Source: Ipomoea triloba
Lineage: Eukaryota; Streptophyta; Magnoliopsida; Solanales; Convolvulaceae
Direction of reading: 5' to 3'
DNA length: 64,000 nucleotides
NCBI RefSeq assembly: GCF_003576645.1
Contig: NC_044930.1
Coordinates: 6,954,934-7,018,933 of the forward strand
Position 1 is the stretch's first letter. Each line of letters opens with the position of its first letter. Of the stretch, positions 11,413 through 24,785 are shown in pieces. The notes below the pieces were generated by a model, which had not been told where the DNA came from, did no database searches, and saw only the letters and a program-made list of their open reading frames with translations. The position numbers and the translations under genes were made by a program.

Positions 11413-11721
11413 TTTAATTTAGATTGTTTTGACAAAATTTGTGCCATCATATGTGGTATGTAGGATTTCTCAAACCACTTTAACCTCTATGCATCTAGTT
11501 ACAAGGGAAATTGATTTCTTTAAGTGATCCAACTATATATGGTGTTCAACACCTTGTTATTGTACTCTAACAGAGTTATATGTACCTCATTACTTTGCTT
11601 CTTGGATTGGCTCTCTAGTACAGTTGCTCTGACCCTAGAAGAAAGATTCCAGCCATTGACCACAACCCTCCAAAGTCCAAACACATTTGCGTTGAACTTG
11701 AAGATAGAACTTGATTTGTCC
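11413..11721. other. spacer
   Basis: No recognisable feature is visible. The 74-codon plus-strand frame at 11524 has no family resemblance. Confidence 0.4.
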
Positions 11722-11900
11722 GCATGGGCAGCTCAACTGGTTACATAGGTGAAGTTTGGGAGGAAAGACCAGGACCGGGGTTCAATTCCTTGTGTGCGGT
11801 GAGCAAATGTGTAGCCTCTGTATTCAATTGAGTTATCATATTTTACATCATCCCAATGCTTTGTCGGACCAAGGTGTGGGTGGTCCTTGGGATTAGGGAT
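11722..11900 (+). mobile_element. possible tRNA-derived SINE of a third type
   Basis: A box-A-like GGCAGCTCAACTGGTTAC is followed about 35 bp later by the B-box-like GGGGTTCAATTCC, in the spacing of a tRNA promoter. The rest does not fold as a tRNA gene. The 3' end is uncertain, and I found no A-run or target duplication. Confidence 0.5.
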
Positions 11901-14171
11901 TCAACATTTTGGGAAGAAAGATAGAGCTTGATTTTCGCTTTCCAATACCCATAAATTATACCGAGAATTGAAGTTGAGGCGGTTTAATGCTTCCCTTCAT
12001 CATCCCTTCATTATGATAGAATGGCAAAAAAATCACACGATATTTGTTAACACAATTAAGAAAAAAGGTATTTTATTACATGTGTGGGACTCCCCAAATG
12101 CTAGCCCAATCTACTAAATGCCAATAAGGTTAATTAGTACATGCATCATACAAACTTATAGGGCAATAGAACTTATTACTCGTTGTAAGTCTATAATGGT
12201 CCTTCTTGCTTCCAACACGATGGATTGAGATTGACTTTCGTCAAGATGATACAAAGGCTCCCCGTTGGTCTAAAATTTCGCAAATCACTTTGTGTCATTG
12301 GATTCAACACCTAAAATGCCTTCGATAAAGGTTGAATTATCACAGGTTGGGGATCAGTTAAAGCTTCACAGAAAAATAGCTTGCAATCTCCAATTAATCT
12401 CCGATCTTCGTATAGTTGAGCTTTTATGGAATTTGTGGTATCAATAATTGTGTATCTCTATATATTTTCTTTAAAAAAAAAAAAAAAAGAAAAAAAGTGA
12501 CCCATCAATTTTTAATCAACTTCCTTTAATACTTGCGATGGATATGGTAACCCAACTGCTTGTGGGATAGCTATCAACCTTTCTATTATAACTACCACAT
12601 TGTAGTTCATCTATCATGTACCAATATATGAACTATCTTGAGACATTTGGGCGAGATAACTTATGACATACAAATTGTAATACCAAACACGTACCGACCC
12701 TAAAATTATTTTATGTGAATAATCCTAGTGTTTATTTTTGCCAAAGTATTTTTAGCCAATACTAAAAAAGATAGCACCAATAGAAACGATTAAAACACTA
12801 AATATGAAATCAGAATGATTGAACTATTCAAATTTTATTTTTACACCTCCAATTAAAATGTCTGCAACTAAAATAATGAGATGTGAACCGCTCCAATAAT
12901 CCACCTACTCTAATCGCAATTTATTCAAATGAACTTTAAAGAAAATTCAAATCAGTAAAATGCTCCTATTATCCTCCTAAATCCGCTAGACCGCTATTAA
13001 GCCAAACAACCCTTTATAATTTAGAGGTAAAAGAAAAGAGAGAAAATGAATAATACTCATATAAATCACTTAACTATATATTAATATGCAATTAAATCAT
13101 CGACATCTCAATTACATATTCGTATATAGTTCAATAGTCAGATCATCAATGTCCCAATTATATATTCGTATGTAGTTCAATAGTTTATTTAAACATTATT
13201 ATAAGAGAATTAAAGAAAAAAAGAAGAGCCAATGATTACACCTTTTGGGCGAGGCCAGGGTTGAAATGACAAGTAGGTAGGGGAGAGGATTGGAGACTGG
13301 AGAAGCAGCAAGCAGAGCGTCGCCAGGTTTGAGAAAAGGGGAATTAAAAGCATCATTAGTATCTGTTGGCTACACTGTAAACTGTATTACACATTTGGAT
13401 AAAAAGGCGTAACGTTACATCATTTACCTCATTCGCCTTCTTGTGACTTCAACGTGGAAATCATTCTTTCTTTTGAATCCCTTTTTTTTTTCTTTTCTAT
13501 TTCAACTTCTAACCACACTTGATACCTTTTTTCGTACCAACCAAATCTCGACACATTCGAAAATGGTTCATTTTTTGATTTACTCACCTTCAAAAATGGT
13601 TTCATCTTTGATTTAGTCTTTATTAAAATGGCCAAATGTATTTCACCGATGATGTATAAGATTACATGCGACAAACGTGTTTATAGATAAAGTGGTTTGC
13701 CCTTTAAAATACATAGAGATACATATATGCGTGCATTATTTATTTTGTTTTATATAATTTATTTACATATTAAAAAAATAAATTCTATTTTTAGTCTTCA
13801 AATATTTTGACATTGTCCTATTAATCATTCTCATTTCATTTTACTACATTACATGACTTTCATTGGTTAGTATTAACATATTTTAAAATTTTGTTATTTC
13901 GCTATTTAATAAATATGACTAACATATTATTTCATCGTTCAATTAAGAGGGTTTACAAGAAAGGGGAAGAAATTGCAGGTTGAGGCAAAATATTAGAATG
14001 ATAAAATTACATGTTGGAGCAAAACTAAAAGAATATGATTAAATGTGACAATGAGCGATAGTGTCAACGATTAAAATTGAAATTTGCTGACATTAAACTA
14101 TAAAAAGAAATATTCTTAATTGAAAATATAGCTTTTAACTATATAAGTAAATATTACATTCTTACAATTTT
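11901..14171. other. AT-rich intergenic DNA
   Basis: The stretch contains an A-run near 12473-12495 and two similar phrases at 13090-13190 (ATTACATATTCGTATATAG and ATTATATATTCGTATGTAG), which look like a short local duplication. I see no gene. The 81-codon minus-strand frame at 13429-13674 is rich in Lys/Ser and unrecognised. Confidence 0.5.
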
Positions 14172-14186
14172 AATTAAATACAAATT

Positions 14187-14354
14187 GCCAAAGACTTTAT
14201 GGTTTAGTGGCACTCAATTGCACCCTTACATGGGAGAGGAGTAGGTTCAAGCCTTAGTGGAGGCAATATTGATTTTTTTGTGCTTCATTTGATTGAGAAA
14301 GTAACAAAGTAGCTACGAACAGATACTACATTGTAAAAGGTTAGTACTCAACAA
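14187..14354 (+). mobile_element. tRNA-derived SINE, family A
   Basis: Starts GCCAAAGACTTTATGG, with box-A-like TTAGTGGCACTC and B-box-like GGTTCAAGCCTTAGTGGAGG, and ends near ATACTACATTGTAAAAGG. It is flanked by AATTAAATACAAATT at 14172-14186 and 14355-14369 (15 bp, exact). Confidence 0.92.
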
Positions 14355-14369
14355 AATTAAATACAAATT

Positions 14370-15106
14370 AATCACATTATACAAGTAATAATTAAAGATT
14401 GAATTTACAAATTTTAAATATGAACTAGTCTTAATAAAGACACATTTAGTCCTTTATTTGAAAATATTCGAGTTTAATACCAATAATAACATGAATACAG
14501 ACCAATATATTTTCAAATAAGACTCAATATATTTTTGACACTAACAACATCAACAAAGACAATATTGAATTTCATTAATGGTACATTATATTTTGAAAAC
14601 ACGAAAAATATTTTTTCTGAAAAGTTATTCATTTTTCAAAAAAACAATTTCATTTTATGGTGTTTGACTAGATTCATATAACAAATTTATCTTTTTAGTT
14701 GAAAGTCAGAAAATTGTACAAAGTATTATTTTTCCTGTTTAATCCATTTTTTTTTTAAACACGCTAAATCGATTACTAAGTTATTGCATATAAAATATTA
14801 ATTATTTTAATCATGATAACAACTGTTGTTTATATTAAATTAGAATTTATAATAGTTATAAAGATTAAAATTAATTATAATAAAAAGATATAAATAAATA
14901 AATTTTCACTTTTAACTTATTACAATAAAAATAAATATAATAATAAATAAAATAAATTGAAAAATAAAATTACTTTTTTTGGATGGAACAAGCCTAATCA
15001 GGTCAAGATTTTTATTCTCTGACTTAGATTAATCCGATTCATATTCAATTTGACATTGACAAACTTAATAACTTTGAACTAAGGAAATTTAAACAAAAAA
15101 TACTCC

Positions 15107-15147
<41 letters not shown>

Positions 15148-18060
15148 GGGTTGTGAGCCAGGTCAAGATTTGTATTGTTTGGTCCGGACAACTCAATTCA
15201 TATTTTAATTAGTCATTTATCTATTAACATTTACTAATCTAATAATAGCCAATAAAATTATACCTATAATGTGAACTAAAAAAATGTTGGTCTAATTGTT
15301 TTTTGAAATGAATGATTCATATAATTTTGATTTTAGTGTTTTTATTATTTTTTTTTCTATTTTACCTTCTATTATATTATTTACTTTTCCTAAATATTCC
15401 CACGTCGGCGTAAACTTTAATAACAGAATATTCCGTTAACTATTAATTATTTTTAAGAAAGGTCTTAGATTCAAACCTCATCCTAATCATAGTTAGCATA
15501 ATTGTTGAACATATAATATCAATATGTTAGAGTGTATGAACATATAATATCAATATGTTTGAGTGTATTTATAAAAAAAAAACAATATAAATATGAAATG
15601 AACTTTGATCAATTAATTAGTCAAATTACATACATAACATTCAAAGTTGAACATTAATTAATCTTCTTTTGATTATTTAAAGCAAGACTCAATATTTTAA
15701 TTATACTTTTACAATATTATAAATAATTGAAGTTATTATGATATTAATATTTTTTGTTTGTATCCACCTATACTACTTCTTGACGACTTGACGTAGCACG
15801 TTTCATTTGATGATTTAATCTTTGATAATAAATTAGTTGGGTCCCTATTTATGACACTACCAATAAAAAGAAGTAGGCAAGCAATAAAAACGAAGACAAT
15901 GACAAACTTATTCAAAAACAAAATTAACAAAACTTTTAGAGTAATTTCAACCAAAAGTAGTATCTACTACCTAATACCATACTAACTACAATAAGTATTT
16001 AGATAATTATTTTTAAAATGCAAATATTAATTTTAATTTCTCCTATATAATCTTGCATTGATATACTTTGAATTATTTATTTAAATACAAACATTGCGGT
16101 ATTAAATTAGCTGCACAATGCGCATGTGAAAATTAGTATATATAATAAATCTAAAATAAATAAAAATATCAAATACGGAGTATTTTTTAATCCTTTCCGC
16201 TATGGGTTGGGTCAAGTCAGACTAAAATTTTTATAGTTTGACTTTGCCCAACTAAACTCATATTTTAATTAGACTAGTCCATTCTAATTCAAATAATAAT
16301 TGGACAAATAGATGGTTAATCCTTCCATTTGACACCATTTAGAGTTAAAGAGCGAGAGAATTTGGTATGGTATAGAAATCTAAAAAATGTATTTTAAGTA
16401 AAATTCTGTCGTTAACTTTATTTTTTATTCATAACCAAATATTAAAAATTCAAAAAATAACTTTCAAAAGTCATTTTCAAATTTTCAAACTGATACTCGA
16501 GACTTAAAGTTTTGCAAATCATGAAGCACTAAAACTATTTATAATTCAATTTTGTTAATATTAAGTTTAATATTAACATATAAATGTTATATATTTAAAA
16601 TACCATTAAACACAAAAAATTAAATTTAATGGTATAAGAAAGTAGTAAAGAAAAAAAGAAAAATAAAAGAAGTAAACTATCCATTAGACTTGACAAAACC
16701 TCAGCATATTTCAAATAGATGACTAATGGTTTTCAAATAAATATAGAAAACATTAATATCAAATTGCAATTATACTAAAATACCAAAAGTAGGATTAACT
16801 TCCATTACAAATAAACTATGAGCTTTTTGAAATAAAATTTCAAAAAATAATTTTTTGAAATTTTAAATATTTAATTATCTAAAAAATGAAATCAATGAAA
16901 AATACACACTTTAATCAGAAGAAAAAAAAATCACTTTAGTGAAGATATCTGTCAAAATGTTTACTTAATTTTAAGATAATTTTTAAATCCCTCTCTTTGG
17001 GCTCTCTTTTTCTCTTACGTTTAGTTTTCTCAAACTTTTTTGTATCACTACTATCTTCCAAAATGTTAACTTGTGCTTTTAAAATTCTTTTTAATTAGTA
17101 TAAATACATAATAATTATGTTCATGCATGCAAGTGCTTTGAATACAATAAAAATACAACATGAACTATTCATATACAACACCTTAAGAACAGAAACCAAT
17201 AAATTAAGTAGACTATAAAAGTTTCAATAAATGAGTCATTCTTAGTAAATACGTAATAGTAAAATAAACATTAAATAGAATTAGTTATGAGAATACAATG
17301 CATGTGATACAAATATACATTGATTAGAATACCGTTATAATTTTATTCCCATCCAATGCAAAAAACATTAATATTTTTAGTTCCAAAAAAAACTTATAAC
17401 ATACTCCGTATTTGGTTAGTAAAATAAACGTATAATAAAATGACAATTTCAGAATATAAATTTATTCCATCGTTTAAAAAATGTTACAAAACGATGAAAC
17501 AAATTTAAATTTTGAAATTGCCATTTAATTCTTGAGAAGATAAAACAGATTTTACGAACTTGTAAAAATGGGCACTCCATGATTGTAGGACTGAGCCAAC
17601 TGAGCGTTGTTATTTAAGGTGATGAGATTATTTGAATATAGCATTATGGTAATGATGAAACATTTGAATTGCTCCTTAAACATGACGAATAGCATCCTTA
17701 GCTTTATCGAATCATTTAGAGACAGCATGAAATGACGCAAACAGGGATTCTAGGAGAATATTCATCAGACAGGCAGATCATGTCCACACATATCATTGAT
17801 GGCAATCGAGTCGGATTTAAACCAAAATTCTCAATCGCACCAACTCATATTTCACCCTTTCGTCTCACCACATTTTCAACAATGAATCCAAACTAGATCT
17901 CACCAATGACAACAATCTATACACATTTTCACAACATTCATCATTAGCATTTTGATAAATTTACAAATCAACTAACACCACCCAAATATTCAAACTAGAT
18001 CATAGAACTTAATACTTCAGGGCCGGGTCAAGAAAGTCTTGCACGATAAGATCCAACTTC
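14370..18060. other. AT-rich intergenic DNA
   Basis: Holds an (ATT)n run at about 15107-15147 and several TACTCCGTA motifs. A pair of phrases (GGTCAAGATTTTTATTCTCTG near 15001 and a variant near 15163 and 16212) suggests an old dispersed repeat. No gene is visible; short frames such as 15736-15954 and 17552-17740 have no family resemblance. Confidence 0.5.
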
Positions 18061-18068
18061 AATTTCAT

Positions 18069-18472
18069 CTAAGGGTGTAAATGAGTCGAGCAACTAGCGA
18101 GTGGCTCACGAACCGCTCTATCAAAGCTCGACTCGAGCTCGATCAAATTCGAGCTTGAACCGAGCTCAAGCGGCTCGTTTAACAATCAAGCAGAACTCAA
18201 GCTCTAATATCTTAGGCTCATGACTTAACAAGCCGCTCGCGAGCCATATATATTATTAAAATTTATAAAATTAAAAATTGAAATACTAAAAATTTAAAAT
18301 CAAACAAGTTGTATTTGACCTCAAGACTGAACTCAAATTCAAGTTCAAACCTAAACTCGAGATCGAGGCCGAGCTCGAAAATTGCCGAGATCGGCTCTAG
18401 CATGGCCTTCATTAAAGAGCTCAAGCTCAAGCCACCCAAGGCTCGAGCTAGACTCGATTCATTTACACCCCT
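18069..18472. mobile_element. hAT-type MITE, 404 bp
   Basis: The ends are AAGGGTGTAAATGAGTCGAG and, inverted, AGGGGTGTAAATGAATCGAG. The 8-bp flanks AATTTCAT are identical (18061-18068 and 18473-18480). The interior is rich in GAGCTCGA-like palindromes. An 8-bp duplication and these termini fit non-autonomous hAT elements. The 85-codon frame inside (18309) is a product of the repeat. Confidence 0.88.
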
Positions 18473-18480
18473 AATTTCAT

Positions 18481-21400
18481 TTGATCCATCAAGAAAGGGT
18501 GAAAACTATGGGCTAGATGGACAATTACCTATTTACCTCCACTTGCACCATGGACAAGGATTCTAGAAATTTAGGAGTAAACACCACAATTATATCCAAA
18601 CATATTTTTTAAAAAATTTGAGTCGATAATCTAATCTAGATCAACAACTCAAATCAAAGTATTTAAAAAAAAATAAAAAAATAAAAAAAACAAGCTTCAT
18701 AAAATTGAATACATTCTTCTCCTATCATTGTTGAACAAATATATCTTAAAGTTCAAAACTACACAACTTAAATGTCATATTAAAGCAAATTAAGTGTCAA
18801 ATCGATGCACCTTAAAATGTCAAGCTAATGAACCTTAAGTGTAAAACTAACACACCTTAAATGTTTGAATTGGTACATCTTAAATGTAGAACTAACGCAC
18901 ATTAAATGTGAAAATGACTCATCTAATAAGCTTTACAATATTTCGCACCTTAAACTTTTAACAATGCACAAAATTACCATAATATCAAGCATTTTTTTTA
19001 AATTTATCTTCGTTCTAAACTATTGATTTTGACAAGATAAATGATTATGATTAATCCGCATGTCTCACCTGATAAAGATTTCGCAACTGATATATAAAGA
19101 TTATATAAAACTACTGTACAAAACATATGGTTATGGTAACACCTACAACAATATGCAAGATTACACCAAATTAAAAGATATATTCTACATATAAAGAAAA
19201 TCCAAACTAATAGTGAAATCTAATACTCCGTATTTATATACTACGGAGTATATGTTAATCAATACAACCACTATTAATAATTTTCTTACAACCAAGTGCC
19301 ATGCTCAAAAGCAAGAAACACAATCATGTCCATACATAATTTCTGCTAGTATGACAACGTAAAATCTTCCCGTGCAAAAACCATTAACACCCTTTTTAAG
19401 GATTCATGACCGCCATTCCTCCGCAATAAATTAAACGAATACAGATCTCTATTTATCCAAAATGAACACTTTTCTAATAAAAATAGTATAAATTGTATAC
19501 AATATAATCAAAAACACCATGCTTGTTAGTACTAATAATTAAGAATTTACACATTTGTTTCATCTCAACAAAAAGTCCAAAGTAATAATTGAATTGCGCA
19601 TTTACGCAGATATATTATATGCACAATAAGCCCCTTCATGTGTGTGAACCAATTACTTTTGACAAGTTCTATGGCACATAAACTCAAACCCACAGCCTCT
19701 TGCTTGGGTTGATTATGATACCAAATTGAGGCGGGTGTTCCATATCAATTAAAAGGCTAAATTGATAATTGGATATTAAATTTATATATTATATTCTCAA
19801 AAATTATGGGCATTAAAGAAAAATCCTTAAATTGATAGATATCAAAAGCTTAGAAAAAAAAAAAGAAAAAAGAAGAGGAAATTAAATTCCAAACACACAT
19901 GAATGCACAAAAGGGGAATTCACACTAAATTTTCAAAAACAAAAGTAAATGATGAGAAATTATAATATACACATTATGCTGCAATGATATACTATACTAT
20001 TGGCCTGGGTAGTACACATTGATGTATGGCAACATGAAAATATGCATTACATACATGATGATTCAACTTGGCTCCCTCCCATTAATATATATATGGCAAA
20101 AAAGGTCAGACATCAATCATGAGCCTACATACATACTCATAAAAGCAAACTTATTTCCATACTGGGGCTACCCTAATCATATTACCCCCTTGCTATGCAG
20201 TCCCATCCACCCCCCTATCAAAACAAAACAATAAATAATCATCAAAATCAAGACTGCAAAATAAAAATTTAAAAACAAAGAAACAAAACACATGTCCAGG
20301 ATCTGCTAGCATTAATAACTTTGAACAGTTAAGGATCTCTCACGCCCATGTCTATGGTACTGCTAGAAGACATAAATCGCGAAATGTGTCTCAGTGAAGT
20401 AAAGGTATGAGTAATTTGCTTTTTCACCAAGGTCTATTCCTCTCCCATTGAGGATTCACCCGGTGCATAAATTACCATTTTGACCAAAACGCTAATCATG
20501 TTCAATTCCTTTAAAGATTTAAGAATCCACCATTTACCAAACAAGGCCAATGAAATCTTGAGACATTATTAAACATAAACAACAAGAACATTGTAAAGAG
20601 TGACATTACCATCAACATACTTCAGTAATATCACAGTTGCATAATGGTAATGCATGTTATACTAAACCTATATAACATCAAGGATCTTAGTACACAAATA
20701 CAATAAAAATTAGACAGACAAAGTTACCAAGAACCAGAAATAGTTAAATGGTTTCAGATACACTTCTATAAATGAAAATGTACTAATATGAAAATTGATT
20801 AGCAGCAAATGAACAAATGTTTTAACTTTCCATCATTATAGATGGGAAAGGACTGTTGAAAAAACATGTCTTTTCATGATTAAAAGAGCAAAGAAATTGC
20901 ACCTTTCTCGTTATATGTATATATGTTTATGGATCTTTGTCCTATAGGCCTATATACAATCACAAACAGATAGATGTTCAAGCTTTTTACTTGGGGAAAA
21001 GGCCAAATATTGCCTTGAGATGGATAGGGTAAAATCCATCCAAAAAAATCCAAGAAAGGGCACTGAGCACATATGAGAAATGGGTTTCACACATAGGGTT
21101 TTAGTAACATCAAAATGTTATCATTTCCAGCTAGAATACACAACCTTTTTCCCAAACAAATAAATTTCTTAAACATATCAACCCATGCCTTGGAAAAGGC
21201 TAAGAAAACATAGATACACACATAGATACAGACCAATATTTCCAGGTTAGTATAACCAGAAATCAATACTCCAAAAACATGAAAAGAACATGTCTTGTCA
21301 AACAAAAGATCACCAAACGATCAACAAATGATCTCTACACATATCAAAGATCCAAAGCTAGTTATATCAAGATTTGACAGAAGAGAAACATGGGATGCAT

Positions 21401-21534
21401 ATATATACACGAACACACGTAAGAGATCATAGTACTGTACCTGTAGAGAGAGGATTTACCTTCGACACAAACTAAGACGGTGAGGAACAAGACACGTCGA
21501 AAGCTGAGAGTATCACGGGCGGTTTTACAAAGAG
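18481..21534. other. intergenic DNA downstream of MIR394
   Basis: AT-rich, with a perfect small hairpin at 19224-19250 (TACTCCGTA, spacer, TACGGAGTA). Repeated phrases near 18770-18910 of the type CACCTTAAATGT suggest a decayed short tandem array. The last part may be transcribed as the 3' portion of the MIR394 primary transcript. No protein gene is visible. Confidence 0.5.
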
Positions 21535-21668
21535 AACCCAACAGATCTCTGTTGGCAGTATGCCCACCTCCACCATATTAGATTTCAAAAAAAAAATGTT
21601 TTTTTGGTAAAAAATTTGTAAGAGGTGGAGGTGGACAGAATGCCAATAAGCTCTGTAGGAAACCCTTT
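21535..21668 (-). ncRNA. MIR394: MIR394 precursor hairpin
   Basis: On the minus strand the 5' arm holds UUGGCAUUCUGUCCACCUCC (21646-21627), identical to conserved plant miR394. The 3' arm at 21569-21549 starts AGGUGGGCAUACUGCCAAC, which is the known star strand. The two pair with two internal mismatches and leave the 2-nt 3' overhang expected of Dicer cutting. Outside the duplex the stem continues (ACAGAGCTTA against the inverse of AGATCTGT), and the loop region is about 55 nt, T- and A-rich. In plants miR394 represses the F-box gene LCR (LEAF CURLING RESPONSIVENESS), with roles in shoot meristem and leaf development. Transcription would start at higher coordinates; a minus-strand CTTAAATAG at about 21817-21825 and CT-rich leader fit a promoter. 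Confidence 0.95.
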
Positions 21669-22260
21669 GCCAAACCTCCATGAAAGAGCAAAACCATTAT
21701 TCCATCGATCGGCTTTTCTCACCCTTAAAGCCATGATCAAGAACAAGTGAACAACTACTAGTCTTGGAGAGAGAGAGAGAGAGAGAGGGAGGAGGAGGAG
21801 AAAGGCAGGTGGGCACTATTTAAGATGTGAGATATGAGGCATATATTGTGGGCTTGTGGTACTATGAGGCAAGTCTAAGCTAGTAAATACACTCACCAAA
21901 AGAGAGAGAGAGAGAAAACGGAAGGTGTGTGGGGGGAATAATTAATGGTGAATTGAAGAGATGAAGAATCATGATTGTTTTTCTTTCCCCCAAAATCCCC
22001 TTTGTTATCTCCCTCGTTTGTGATGAAAAATTTTTGAGAAAGAAAAAGTGGGAAAGAAGCGAAGAGACGAATTGAAACCATTTGCTTGGACTACTTACGC
22101 CCCAAAAAAAAAACCTCGTTTTTGGTGAACTGAATAATCCCGCAGCCACGCACAACCCTATTTCTCTCCATAAAGACTCTGAAAAAGAAAGAGGGTGGGC
22201 GGTTAAAGCCATCCCATAAAGGCATTTCGGGTCTTCACGGATGACTTCACTTGAGAGAGG
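21669..22260 (-). promoter_or_regulatory. putative MIR394 promoter and leader
   Basis: The minus strand here is CT-rich, with (CT)n runs equal to the plus-strand GA tracts at 21766-21788 and 21901-21916, a common feature of plant 5' leaders. A TATA-like CTTAAATAG lies near 21820. The frame at 21880-22212 is compositional. The assignment rests only on position and base composition. Confidence 0.4.
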
Positions 22261-22726
22261 AGTATTTGTAGATAACTACTTCGGTCTTACTCTTATTAAC
22301 GACAGTGTGTAAAAAACTTTTTAAAAGAGCAATTATTTCATTTATTTGTATGTAGTCTATTATTTTATTAATTTGTTGATCGATTAAGTTGGTTTACTCT
22401 TTTATGAACTGTGGGGTTAGGTGGGCGATTTCGCCTTTTGTCACAAGATATTTTAATTAATTTATAATATTTATTAGTTAGAGAACTGTGTTTGGTTATT
22501 AGTTATAATAAATATATTATATTATTTACATAATTCTTACATTATTTTTATAATTTATTACTGTTGTTGTTAATAATTATTCCTTGCTTTAGTATTAATA
22601 AAGTTGCATTTATAAAAAAAATACTCCATAATTAATAATAATTTAATATGAAAAATATAAATTCCAAAAAAAAAAAAAGAATAAACGTAAGTTATTAATA
22701 GTAATTTAACATACAGTATAATAGAA
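22261..22726. other. AT-rich spacer
   Basis: AT-rich sequence with an A-run near 22666-22678. I see no gene or bounded repeat. Confidence 0.5.
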
Positions 22727-22915
22727 CCCAATGGGGTAGTTCAAGTGGCAAGTGAGCCCTCTTTGTGGGAAGGAATTCCGGGAGAACTCGGGTTCAATTC
22801 CCACAAGTGATGATTCACCCTGGGCTAGCTCCTGTGTCTCTCAGAGCGAACGTGGGTGGACCCGAGCCGTTAGACGGACGGGGTCTTTTGTTCACGAGAA
22901 TGCAATAAGATTAGC
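22727..22915 (+). mobile_element. tRNA-derived SINE, family B
   Basis: Begins AACCCAATGGGGTAGTTCAA, with box-A-like TAGTTCAAGTGGCAAGTGAG and B-box GGGTTCAATTCCC, then a body containing GAGCGAACGTGGGTGGACCC. The minus-strand element at 42159-42350 is a close relative along its whole length. I could not define a target duplication for this copy. Confidence 0.85.
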
Positions 22916-22985
22916 TAATAATTTTAGTTGTTTGACCAAATCAAGTTACTAAAACTGACGAAACAAAACAAATCTTTGATTGAAG

Positions 22986-23418
22986 GGTCACACTTGTGTA
23001 AGACCGTCTCACGGATCCTTATTTGTGAGACGGGTCGGGTCAGGTCAAAACATCATGCAAATGTGCATGTCATACTTATATGCTCAAATATAACACTAGT
23101 CAATAATACAATTTTTGTTACTTATAAGAGAAAAAGTAATACATTTTTCATAATAAGTAATATTGACAAATATCCCCTACTTATAAGGGCAAATATAATA
23201 CTTTTGAGGAAAAATGTAATACTTTTAAATCGAAACGTAAAAGTATTGTATTTTCCCTTAAAAATACTACATTTACCCTTATAAGTAACAAAAAATTTAT
23301 TCATAATTAGTATTACATTTGAGCATATAAATATAACATCTGTGTATATAAGTGTCACATTTGCATATTGACCCGACCCGACCCATCTAATGGTGAGACG
23401 GTCTCACACAAGTTTTTG
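22986..23418. mobile_element. MITE with CACTTGTGTNAGACCGTCTCAC termini, copy 1
   Basis: The left end includes CACTTGTGTAAGACCGTCTC and the right end the inverse GAGACGGTCTCACACAAG. Inside are inverted GGGTCGGGTCA/TGACCCGACCC blocks, and the arms (ATATGCTCAAATATAAC and so on) remain paired over most of the length. A second copy is at about 41536-41940. No clear target duplication was found. Confidence 0.8.
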
Positions 23419-24714
23419 CCTTGATTGAAAAACCATTATCCAATAGAGAATCATATTGCCAAGTAGTTTGTAGCTCAATGACACTTATGTAGCTATACGT
23501 CATTTCACATATTTAAAATATATTTAGTGTACAAGCATATCCATCTATTTACACCATTCATCCATCTTCAAAGCGATAGGGGCAAATAATTTGGCTATGA
23601 ATCAAGGGTGGAACCCCTGATATTTGGTTATGGTGAATGAGTCTATTTCACTTGATAAACCCAACTAATGTTAATGTTATCAAATGATGAAAAACAATTA
23701 ATGCAATTAAGTAACGGCTAATAATTGTTTACCAAACTGATACTGCACCGCTCTTTTTTCTAAAAAATGGTAATGAATTTAATTTGAAGTTAATATGGAT
23801 GCATGCACATCACGTATTTTCTTAATCATTTCTTTTAGCAGATTAATGAAATACAAGATCAACTGCATAGATTATTATTAACAATAAACATTGCTTACTT
23901 CCTTAATGAAATAAATAAATAAATAAGAACCAGAATAGTATTCTTTTAACAATCCAACGTATGTTCCCTTTGCGAACCAAATAATGAAGTACAATTTATA
24001 TTTTAATCCTTTTCTATTTTTGTTCCTTATGACTTATAAAGTATTAGCAACCAATTGATAAATTAAATATATATTTTTTAAAATGTTATTTGTATCATCA
24101 AATATTCCTTTAATTAGTTTTAGAAAAATAATTAAAGTGATACATGAATCACACATCATAATTATATTGCTCTACCAAAACGCACCATATAATTATCATA
24201 TATAAAAATGATAGAAAAAATTGTGCATATCTTCTTCTTTCCTTTTTTTTTTTTTTTATAACTTTTCACCAAAAAAAGAAGAAGGTAAACATAAAAATAA
24301 AAATAAAAATAAAAATAAAAATTGTGGTCATTTAAAAGAATGATATAGGATACACAGAAAAAAACAGCTTTTAATAATTAAAACAAGACCTTTTGTTGTC
24401 TCACGTCCTTTCTATGGGTCAATATAAAAAGTGTAAACATCAATGAATAAAGTTGTAATTAAGACGATAAGACCACTATTATCCCATCTCAACATATAAA
24501 TGTATTGGCATTTTCTTCTTAATTTTTTTTTTCTGAGTAAAATAGTTCTATTATAATTATTAATAAATAATTTATAATAACATTCAATTATAATCATTCA
24601 CGTATAAATCGCATTCATTTACAATAATTTATAATAACAGTTTAATTTTTAAAACAAATATAGAGTATAGATTAAATATCTCAATAATTAAAATGTACAA
24701 ACCCATATATATAT
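23419..24714. other. AT-rich intergenic DNA
   Basis: Contains T-runs, an (AAAAAT)n-type stretch near 24293-24320 and imperfect (AAAT)n near 23908-23926. I see no gene. Confidence 0.5.
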
Positions 24715-24785
24715 ATTTTTTGAGTATTACTGACTCTGTTATAATATAGTATGTGTTTATAGTTACTTTCTCAACCTACTGAAGC
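24715..24785 (-). mobile_element. 5'-truncated SINE, family A
   Basis: Only the 3' part is present: minus strand ...CAGTAGGTTGAGAAAGTAACT... ending in an A-run, the same as the tail of the copy at 3063. The tRNA-like head is missing. Confidence 0.65.

Noticed and set aside
18309..18566. 85-codon frame
   Set aside because: Most of it lies inside the hAT-type MITE and is created by GAGCTC-rich repeat sequence.
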